Shown: one piece after another, positions 5,059 through 9,826 of the stretch
How the letters are laid out: every line of letters begins with the position of its first letter
How positions within the stretch are numbered: position 1 is the first letter of the stretch
Source of the DNA: Candidatus Gottesmanbacteria bacterium
GTDB taxonomy: Bacteria; Patescibacteriota; Microgenomatia; UBA10105; UBA927
Length of the DNA: 9,826 nucleotides
Assembly (NCBI GenBank): GCA_026396845.1
Contig: JAPLWC010000020.1
Location: 1-9,826, forward strand
Reading direction: 5' to 3'
The notes under the pieces: model-generated
What the model was told of the DNA's origin: nothing
What the model saw: the letters and a program-made list of their open reading frames with translations, nothing else
The model's database searches: none
Made by a program: the position numbers and the translations under genes

Positions 5059-5676
5059 ATGGAAACATCGCTTATTGTCGCGCTTGTTGACTTCGGCAGT
5101 AACGTCGTAGGACTCGTGACCCGTCCGTATGAAACCTGCCGGAGGATTGTAGATCACGGAGGGTTTGGAGAGCTTATATACGTGGCGATACTGCTGGCCA
5201 TGTATTTCGTTTTCGCGTCGCTCGTGAAAGTTGCTTCATTCCGGCCGTTTTTACTTTCCCGCCAGTTTATCGTTCTGTCTGCTGCAACGGGGGTGACATA
5301 TCTTTTTGCCGTTGCCCTGTTCTGGACGGCAGGAAAACTGGTGGGGGCGGAAGGCAAATTGAAGGGTCTTGCAGTTTCCTGGGGGTATTCATTGCTCGCG
5401 ACCCTTACGTGGTTTTTGGCAACATCGATTCTCTACGTCATTCTTCCTCCCCCGAGAACAACGAGTACGGCAGGGATCCTTTTCAGCATTCTTTTTTTGA
5501 TATTTTCCGTAACACTTTTCTTCTGGAAGGCAACGATTGCATATTTAACGTTGAGATTTGGCCTCCGGCTGAACTTGGGTAAAATTTTTGTTGTACTTGC
5601 TCTCACGTTACCGGTACTCGGGCTGTATAGTTTTGGCATGTATAGGCTGGGGATATTTCGTGTGCCATTCTTATAA
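5059..5676 (+). CDS. Five-helix membrane protein resembling the Yip1 family
   Basis: This 205-residue protein has a soluble N-terminal segment containing TRPYETCRRIVDHGGFGEL (21-39), then hydrophobic helices at about 38-56, 70-92, 107-129, 138-160 and 174-195. The pattern 'RP..t.r.i...g....' followed by five helices resembles Yip1-domain proteins, whose bacterial members are mostly uncharacterised. The family call is from pattern and topology only. No catalytic residues are apparent. It lies 26 bases after the 76-residue membrane protein and is followed directly by a linker repeat and HMG-CoA reductase. It could belong to the sigma-factor unit or be the first gene of the isoprenoid cluster. 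No Shine-Dalgarno is visible. Confidence 0.62.
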   Translation: METSLIVALVDFGSNVVGLVTRPYETCRRIVDHGGFGELIYVAILLAMYFVFASLVKVASFRPFLLSRQFIVLSAATGVTYLFAVALFWTAGKLVGAEGKLKGLAVSWGYSLLATLTWFLATSILYVILPPPRTTSTAGILFSILFLIFSVTLFFWKATIAYLTLRFGLRLNLGKIFVVLALTLPVLGLYSFGMYRLGIFRVPFL

Positions 5677-5773
5677 TTTGAAATTTATAATTTTAAATTT
5701 GAATTTAATTATTAATTTAAAAATTAAGAAAATATAAATTGAATAAAAATTGAAAATTTCGAATTAAAAATTT
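5677..5773 (+). repeat. AT-rich stop-to-start linker repeat, copy B
   Basis: It fills the gap between the Yip1-like gene and HMG-CoA reductase. It begins within the TAA stop as TAATTTGAAATTT (5674-5686) and ends next to the ATG. The shared 20-base core is at 5722-5741 with one mismatch to copy A. The terminal inverted repeat, AATTTGAAATTT (5675-5686) and AAATTTCGAATT (5754-5765), has one mismatch. Confidence 0.82.
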
Positions 5774-6916
5774 ATGAAAAGTCTACGTGATTACAAAAGT
5801 GTTTTGGAAAGAAGGAGGGCGATCGAGAAGCACCGTCGCGTTGATCTCAATCACATCGGCTCATTCACGCTCAACGAGACGGTTGCGGCGGCAAGAAATT
5901 GCGAAAACATGATCGGTGCGGCGCAGATTCCGATGGGCATTGCCGGGCCCCTTCGACTCACTGGCGTTCGCTCAGGGCAAGCTCAAAATTATTACGTACC
6001 GCTGGCGACCACCGAGGGAGCGCTTGTGGCATCCGTCAACCGCGGATGTAAGGCAATAACCGGGTCCGGGGGGGCAGCGGCCGATTCTTACCGTGTCGGC
6101 GCAACCCGTGGCCCGGTATTTAAGGTGAAAAATATTGAAGAAAACAAAAAACTGTATGAATTTTTAAAAACTCATGTAGAGGATTTAAGGAAAATTACAG
6201 GTCAAACATCAAAACATATCAATTTAGAGAAATTAACATCCCGCGGAGTAGGCAAATACAGGTACGTCCGCTTTGTTTTTGACACGCAGGACGCCATGGG
6301 AATGAACATGGTGACGATTGCCACGCAAAAACTGGTTGAGTTTATTGAAACGAAAACCGGCTGCCGCTGTATTTCATTGGCCGGTAATTACGACGTAGAC
6401 AAAAAGCCTTCGTGGCTCAATGTGATTGAAGGCAGAGGTATCAAGGCGTGGGCAGAGGTGACAATTCCGGACAGGATACTCAAAGGAGTGTTGAAAACCA
6501 CCGCGAAAAAAATGTATGATGTGTGGCTTGCCAAATGTATGATGGGATCGGCAATGTCCGGTTCAATGGCGTTTAACGCGCAATATGCAAATGTCGTTGC
6601 GGCTCTGTTTTTGGCGACCGGTCAGGATATTGCGCATGTGGTTGAGGGAAGTTTGGGTATAACAACGGCAGAGGTTATGAAAGAAGATCTTTATGTGAGC
6701 GTGTATCTTCCGGATTTGATGGTCGGTACTGTCGGTGGCGGCACCGGACTCGCGACCCAGAAAGAAGCGTTTCAGCTTCTGGGAGTGGAACATAGCCAAA
6801 ATTTTGCAGAAATAGTGGCAGGGGCAGTACTGGCGGGGGAAATATCACTGCTTGCATCACTATCAGAAGGCACGCTTGCAAAAGCACATGAGGTTTTGGC
6901 TAGAGGGAAAGAATAA
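5774..6916 (+). CDS. Hydroxymethylglutaryl-CoA reductase, class I-like soluble form
   Basis: It reduces HMG-CoA to mevalonate with two NAD(P)H, the committed step of the mevalonate pathway, in the cytosol. The 380 residues lack the eukaryotic membrane domain, as in archaeal enzymes. Visible motifs are ENMIG (44-48), PLATTEGALVASVNRGCKAI (76-95) with catalytic Glu81, DAMGMNM (173-179) of the dinucleotide-binding domain, NYDVDKKP (205-212) with Lys210 equivalent to the catalytic Lys, GQD (283-285) with catalytic Asp285, GTVGGGTGLATQ (318-329), and His372 near the C-terminus (KAHEV). All catalytic residues are present, so the enzyme should be active. Residues 61-71 (RLTGVRSGQAQ), between ENMIG and TTEG, look derived from an inserted repeat. 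Codons of 120-155 are notably AT-rich. The start follows a linker repeat and has no Shine-Dalgarno. Confidence 0.95.
   Translation: MKSLRDYKSVLERRRAIEKHRRVDLNHIGSFTLNETVAAARNCENMIGAAQIPMGIAGPLRLTGVRSGQAQNYYVPLATTEGALVASVNRGCKAITGSGGAAADSYRVGATRGPVFKVKNIEENKKLYEFLKTHVEDLRKITGQTSKHINLEKLTSRGVGKYRYVRFVFDTQDAMGMNMVTIATQKLVEFIETKTGCRCISLAGNYDVDKKPSWLNVIEGRGIKAWAEVTIPDRILKGVLKTTAKKMYDVWLAKCMMGSAMSGSMAFNAQYANVVAALFLATGQDIAHVVEGSLGITTAEVMKEDLYVSVYLPDLMVGTVGGGTGLATQKEAFQLLGVEHSQNFAEIVAGAVLAGEISLLASLSEGTLAKAHEVLARGKE
5949..5984. repeat. Putative dispersed repeat embedded in the HMG-CoA reductase gene
   Basis: This segment starts CCCTTCGACTCACTGG and ends CTCAGGGCAAGCTC, with outer CCCT (5949-5952) and AGGG (5974-5977) able to pair. 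It resembles, from memory, a dispersed repeat seen in many CPR assemblies. It is read in frame as residues 59-71. Only one copy lies in this window, so repeat status cannot be shown here. Confidence 0.4.
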
Positions 6917-6974
6917 TTTGAAATGTTTAAACATTGATTAAAAATTAAAAATTAGAAATTAAAAATTTGTAACT
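6917..6974 (+). repeat. AT-rich stop-to-start linker repeat, copy C (shortened)
   Basis: The gap between reductase and synthase begins in the TAA stop as TAATTTGAAAT (6914-6924), as in copies B and D, and later contains ATTGATTAAAAATTAAAAAT, as in A and E. About 36 bases of the middle are missing, replaced by the palindrome GTTTAAAC (6925-6932). It looks like a deletion derivative. Confidence 0.75.
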
Positions 6975-8024
6975 ATGGTTGGTATAGTCAGTTACGGCAC
7001 ATACATACCTGTATATCGGATTAAACTTGCCGATATTGCTTCCGCGTGGAAAAAAGATCCGCAGGAAGTCGTAGGATCGTTAGGTGTTGAAGAAAAAGCA
7101 GTGCCGGGAACTGATGAGGATGCAGTAACCATGGCCATCGAGGCCGCACGGTTTGCTTTGACTCTGTCAACGTGCAAACCATCGGATATCGAGGCTTTAT
7201 TTGTCGGGTCGGAAAGTCACCCGTATGCCGTGAACCCGACATCAACCATTGTCGGAGAGCTATTGGGAGCCGGACACAACTATTTGGCAGCGGATATGGA
7301 ATTTGCCTGTAAAGCGGGCACTGCCGGCATGCAGGCAATCGCAGGACTTATCAGTGTAGGACAGGTGCGTTTGGGTTTAGTCATCGGAGCGGACACTGCC
7401 CAAAGTAAGCCGCACGACGCTCTGGAGTATACTTCAGCGGCTGCTGCGGTCGCGTATCTTATGTCCGGAGAAAAACAGCACTGTATAGCCAAACTGCTCG
7501 CCTATACGTCCTATTCTTCCGATACGCCGGACTTCTGGCGGCGTGACGGTATCCGGTATCCCTCGCACGCAGGACGGTTTACGGGGGAACCCGCGTATTT
7601 TGCCCACGTGATGGGGGCGGGAACGAGATTACTTGCCAAAACCCATCTGAAACCGGAGGATTTTGATTATTGCGTGTTCCATATGCCCAACGGTAAGTTC
7701 CCGCGCGATGTCGCCCGGCGGCTCGGATTTAGTAAAGAACAATTGTCCGCGTCCCTTACGGTTGATCACATCGGGAATCCTTACTCTGCTTCTTCCATGC
7801 TAGGGCTTGCTGCTGTACTGGATATTGCTAAACCCGGCGAGAAGATATTCATGACTTCTTATGGCTCCGGCGCAGGCTCGGATGCGTTTATATGGGAAAC
7901 GACACCACTCCTGCCGCGGGCGCAAAAGATCCGCGGTAAGCGGCAGGAATTAGTTACCCAGCAGATAGTGAAAAAACGCTATGTGAATTATGTTGAGTAT
8001 TTGAAGCAAACACACAAAATTTAA
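6975..8024 (+). CDS. Archaeal-type hydroxymethylglutaryl-CoA synthase
   Basis: It condenses acetyl-CoA with acetoacetyl-CoA to HMG-CoA. The 349 residues match the short archaeal type rather than the longer bacterial/eukaryotic enzymes (about 390 to 520). Recognisable parts are VGIVSYGTYIPVYRIK at the N-terminus, GVEEKAVPGTDEDAVTMA (37-54), GSESHPYAVNPTS (78-90) with the probable catalytic Glu80, MEFACKAGTAGMQA (108-121) with nucleophile Cys112, FHMPNGKFP (235-243) with His236, and SYGSGAGSDAF (295-305). The Glu-Cys-His triad is complete. The thiolase and DUF35 genes follow directly, the arrangement of the archaeal thiolase/DUF35/synthase complex in which acetoacetyl-CoA is channelled. The preceding sequence is linker copy C and has no Shine-Dalgarno. 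Confidence 0.93.
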   Translation: MVGIVSYGTYIPVYRIKLADIASAWKKDPQEVVGSLGVEEKAVPGTDEDAVTMAIEAARFALTLSTCKPSDIEALFVGSESHPYAVNPTSTIVGELLGAGHNYLAADMEFACKAGTAGMQAIAGLISVGQVRLGLVIGADTAQSKPHDALEYTSAAAAVAYLMSGEKQHCIAKLLAYTSYSSDTPDFWRRDGIRYPSHAGRFTGEPAYFAHVMGAGTRLLAKTHLKPEDFDYCVFHMPNGKFPRDVARRLGFSKEQLSASLTVDHIGNPYSASSMLGLAAVLDIAKPGEKIFMTSYGSGAGSDAFIWETTPLLPRAQKIRGKRQELVTQQIVKKRYVNYVEYLKQTHKI

Positions 8025-8120
8025 TTTGAAATTTACAATTTGAAATTTGAATTGAATTTATAATTTGAAAATTAAGAAAATAAAAATTGATTAAAAATTG
8101 AAAATTTTAAATTTAAAATT
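8025..8120 (+). repeat. AT-rich stop-to-start linker repeat, copy D
   Basis: It fills the gap between synthase and thiolase, starting in the TAA stop (TAATTTGAAATTT at 8022-8034) and ending at the ATG. The 20-base core AATTAAGAAAATAAAAATTG is at 8070-8089, identical to copies A and E. Confidence 0.85.
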
Positions 8121-9260
8121 ATGAACGTGTATATAACCGGTGCTGCAACAACAAAATTCGGTGAATTATGGGCAACGTCACCCCGCCAGTTGGCGGGTGA
8201 GGCGGTTGGCGGCGCGCTGAAAGACGCAGGAATTGGTATCCGGCGTATACAGGCACTATTTGTCGGCAACATGTTGTCCGGCATTCTGGGCGGACAGGAA
8301 CACTTGGGAGCATTTTTTGCAGAAGAATTAGGGATAACGGCGCCTGCGTTCAAAATAGAGGGCGCGTGTGCATCAGGAGGTCTTGCACTTCATAATGCGG
8401 TCAACAGCGTTCTGTCCGGTCAGTACGATACCGTCGTAGTTTTGGGAGTTGAGAAAATGACGGATCATAAACCGGAAGATGTCGCGACAGCGCTTATGGG
8501 TGCCGGCAGTGAGGAAGAGCGTTCGGCAGGTGCGACATTCCCGGGTTTATACGCCATACTGGCCTGTGCCTACATGAGGGAATACGGGACGACACGGGAA
8601 CAGCTTGCCGCGGTTGCCGTCAAAAATCATTATCACGCGTCCTTAAATCCCAATGCGCAATTCCATACAACGATCACCATCGAACAGGTTGTCAGGAGTT
8701 CTCGGATTGCCGACCCCTTACGTCTTTTGGATTGCTCGCCCATTTCAGACGGCGCGTCAGCAGTTGTGGTAAGTAATAAAAAGTCGGCACACGGCATTCT
8801 TGTCGCCGCAAGTACGGTCGCGACAGATTCATTAGGGCTTGCCGGGCGCGCGTCCTTAACGCAACTTGCCGCAACCAAAGAAGCAGGGAAACGCGCGTAC
8901 GCACGGGCCGGTATTACCCCCAAAGATATTGACGTTGCCGAGGTCCATGATTGTTTTACCATTGCCGAAATACTTGCGATGGAAGATTTGGGTTTTTTTG
9001 CCAAAGGCAAGGCAGCGGCAGCGATTGCGGCCGGCGAAACCCGCTTAGGGAAATCCCGACACCTGGTTGTTAACCCCTCCGGCGGGCTTAAAGGGTGCGG
9101 GCATCCCGTGGGGGCCACCGGTGTGAAGCAAATTGTGGAACTTGTAGATCAACTGCGCGGCCGCGCGGGGGCCCGTCAGGTACAAGGGGCAACAATCGGT
9201 TTAGCACATAATGTCGGCGGTAGCGGGGCAACCGCTGTCGTGCACATACTTAAAAAATAA
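8121..9260 (+). CDS. Archaeal-type acetoacetyl-CoA thiolase (acetyl-CoA C-acetyltransferase)
   Basis: It joins two acetyl-CoA into acetoacetyl-CoA, the first step of the pathway. The 379 residues have the thiolase fold with EGACASGG (80-87) carrying nucleophile Cys83, GVEKMTD (109-115), EVHDCFTIAE (274-283) with His276, and NPSGGLKGCGHPVGATG (318-334) with Cys326 and His328. HDCF in place of NEAF puts it in the archaeal/SCP2-like thiolase group found beside DUF35 proteins, rather than the bacterial PhaA/AtoB group. All catalytic residues are present. In the archaeal complex this reaction is thermodynamically uphill and is pulled by direct transfer to HMG-CoA synthase, whose gene lies just upstream. 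A near-perfect hairpin at 8179-8199 lies within codons 20-27. The start is at the end of linker D, with no Shine-Dalgarno. Confidence 0.94.
   Translation: MNVYITGAATTKFGELWATSPRQLAGEAVGGALKDAGIGIRRIQALFVGNMLSGILGGQEHLGAFFAEELGITAPAFKIEGACASGGLALHNAVNSVLSGQYDTVVVLGVEKMTDHKPEDVATALMGAGSEEERSAGATFPGLYAILACAYMREYGTTREQLAAVAVKNHYHASLNPNAQFHTTITIEQVVRSSRIADPLRLLDCSPISDGASAVVVSNKKSAHGILVAASTVATDSLGLAGRASLTQLAATKEAGKRAYARAGITPKDIDVAEVHDCFTIAEILAMEDLGFFAKGKAAAAIAAGETRLGKSRHLVVNPSGGLKGCGHPVGATGVKQIVELVDQLRGRAGARQVQGATIGLAHNVGGSGATAVVHILKK
8179..8199. repeat. GC-rich inverted repeat inside the thiolase gene
   Basis: CACCCCGCCA (8179-8188) and TGGCGGGTG (8191-8199) pair around GT with one bulged C. It encodes SPRQLAGE (20-27), which aligns with thiolases without extra length, so it may be chance or a tolerated palindrome. 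Confidence 0.35.
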
Positions 9261-9366
9261 AACAATTTGAAATTTTCAATTTGAAATTTGAAATGAATTA
9301 TTAATTTAAAAATTAAGAAAATAAAAATTGATTAAAAATTAAAAATTTTAAATTAAAAATTAATGT
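9261..9366 (+). repeat. AT-rich stop-to-start linker repeat, copy E
   Basis: It fills the gap between thiolase and the DUF35 gene. The 20-base core is at 9311-9330, identical to copies A and D, and the upstream part (AATTTTCAATTTGAAATTTG) also matches copy A. An out-of-frame ATG (9363-9365) reads only four codons to TAG before the DUF35 start at 9367. Confidence 0.85.
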
Positions 9367-9687
9367 ATGAATAGTCCGGTAAAAATTTGGAGAAACCAAA
9401 AATATATTGCCAGCATGCTTGGGCGTGAGGGGGCTATCGTTTCCTGGACAGTAATCCGCGTGCCGCCCGGCGGATTTTCTAACCTTGCTCCGTATCCGGT
9501 CGTCGTTGTTGACCTGCCTGCCGGCAAGGCAGGTTTGGTCGGGGACGGGAGAATTACCGCTCAACTCGTTGATTGGACGGAAAGCGATTTGGCAGTAGGA
9601 AAAAGAGTCCGGGTTGTTGTCCGGCGCATATCAGAGCCCACAACCGAGGGTATTATCCCGTACGGTATTAAAGTGAAACCCGTTTAG
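9367..9687 (+). CDS. DUF35 OB-fold protein, scaffold of the thiolase/HMG-CoA synthase complex, lacking the zinc ribbon
   Basis: This 106-residue protein has the DUF35 OB-fold signature: VSWTVIRVPPGGF (25-37), APYPVVVVDL (41-50), GRITAQLVD (61-69) and EGIIPYGIKVKPV (94-106). In archaea DUF35 bridges thiolase and HMG-CoA synthase so that acetoacetyl-CoA passes between them; its place right after the thiolase supports this role. Two features are odd. The usual N-terminal rubredoxin-like zinc ribbon is missing: the protein has no cysteine and only about 24 residues before the OB-fold. Also, residues 51-59 (PAGKAGLVG) interrupt a strand-to-strand turn that normally runs directly from 'DL' to 'DGR', and they are encoded by a perfect palindrome. 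The start ATG is 9367. The stop TAG overlaps the ribosome binding site of mevalonate kinase, so the two are probably co-translated. Confidence 0.85.
   Translation: MNSPVKIWRNQKYIASMLGREGAIVSWTVIRVPPGGFSNLAPYPVVVVDLPAGKAGLVGDGRITAQLVDWTESDLAVGKRVRVVVRRISEPTTEGIIPYGIKVKPV
9512..9534. repeat. Palindromic repeat inserted in frame in the DUF35 gene
   Basis: ACCTGCCT (9512-9519) and AGGCAGGT (9527-9534) pair perfectly around GCCGGCA, itself nearly symmetric (GCCGGC at 9520-9525). The segment encodes DLPAGKAG (49-56), an apparent insertion relative to other DUF35 proteins. From memory, palindromes of this ACCTGCC...GGCAGGT type are dispersed through CPR genomes. Confidence 0.6.
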
Positions 9688-9690
9688 GGA
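9686..9690 (+). promoter_or_regulatory. Ribosome binding site of mevalonate kinase
   Basis: AGGGA at 9686-9690 is seven bases before the ATG at 9698 and overlaps the TAG stop of the DUF35 gene (9685-9687). It is the only Shine-Dalgarno-like site in the mevalonate cluster and supports translational coupling. Confidence 0.55.
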
Positions 9691-9697
9691 TTTATAT

Positions 9698-9826
9698 ATG
9701 AAAATTTCAGTATCCGTTCCGGGAAAAATCTATTTAATGGGTGAGCACGCCGTTGTATACGGAAAGCCGGCCGTTCTTGCAGCGATTAACCGCCGTTTAA
9801 CCGTTACAGTGAAAGCGGGAAATGAA
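9698..9826 (+). CDS. Mevalonate kinase, GHMP family (N-terminal 43 residues; continues beyond window)
   Basis: The visible frame of 43 codons begins MKISVSVPGKIYLMGEHAVV and continues YGKPAVLAAINRR. PGK-x-YLMGEHAVVYGKPA is the N-terminal motif of mevalonate kinases in the GHMP superfamily, which phosphorylate mevalonate with ATP to mevalonate 5-phosphate. The motif lies in the N-terminal strand region that helps bind mevalonate. The ATP-binding glycine-rich motif and the rest of the enzyme lie outside the window. The position right after the DUF35 gene, ten bases from its stop, completes a contiguous order reductase, synthase, thiolase, scaffold, kinase. Galactokinase and homoserine kinase are related alternatives, but GEHAVVYGKPA strongly favours mevalonate kinase. 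Confidence 0.9.
   Translation, partial: MKISVSVPGKIYLMGEHAVVYGKPAVLAAINRRLTVTVKAGNE

Noticed and set aside
8633..9118. A 161-codon minus-strand open frame inside the thiolase gene
   Set aside because: The thiolase frame holds all catalytic motifs across this region; the antisense product has low-complexity composition and no recognisable domain.
9155..9166. Perfect 12-bp palindrome GCGCGGCCGCGC in the thiolase gene
   Set aside because: It encodes the normal thiolase sequence QLRGRAGARQV with GC-rich codons; no sign of insertion.

Overview
The window looks like a chromosomal segment of a Candidate Phyla Radiation (Patescibacteria) bacterium, most likely of the Microgenomates type. This is inferred from four things: a run of small two-helix type IV secretion (T4SS) pilin paralogs next to a VirB6-like membrane protein, very AT-rich intergenic repeats against roughly half-GC coding sequence, short GC-rich palindromes inside and beside genes, and an archaeal-type mevalonate cluster in a bacterial setting. 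TAA, TAG and TGA all end genes here, so a code that reads UGA as glycine does not apply. No rRNA, tRNA or CRISPR array was seen.

Left half, minus strand (about 1-4040): a T4SS-like locus. Read right to left it holds six tandem VirB2/TrbC-like pilin paralogs (3710-4039, 3366-3707, 2970-3362, 2617-2973, 2185-2523, 1795-2133), then a long VirB6/TrbL-like polytopic protein with a signal peptide (1380 down to 1, cut by the window edge). The first four pilins are packed with gaps of 2, 3 and -4 bases. The last two have longer upstream gaps with promoter-like sequences. A lone CopG-type antitoxin gene (1507-1791, plus strand), with its own promoter and a likely operator, lies between the pilins and virB6 on the opposite strand.

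Centre (4040-4147): a divergent promoter region. It has a -35/-10 pair for the pilins, another for an ECF sigma factor, and an 11-bp perfect inverted repeat overlapping both. A 9-bp hairpin lies directly upstream of the first pilin's ATG.

Right half, plus strand (4147-9826): an ECF sigma factor, a 76-residue single-span membrane protein, a five-helix Yip1-like membrane protein, then the entry enzymes of the mevalonate pathway: HMG-CoA reductase, archaeal-type HMG-CoA synthase, acetoacetyl-CoA thiolase, a DUF35 OB-fold scaffold and the start of mevalonate kinase. Thiolase, DUF35 protein and HMG-CoA synthase form one channelling complex in methanogenic archaea. With the reductase and kinase they would convert acetyl-CoA to phosphomevalonate for isoprenoid lipids.

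The most unusual signal is the spacer DNA of the right half. Five intergenic gaps (4705-4801, 5677-5773, 6917-6974, 8025-8120, 9261-9366) are copies of one AT-rich element filling the space from one gene's stop codon to the next gene's start codon. The DUF35 gene contains an in-frame palindrome, the reductase contains a repeat-like segment next to an active-site motif, and the DUF35 protein has no zinc ribbon.
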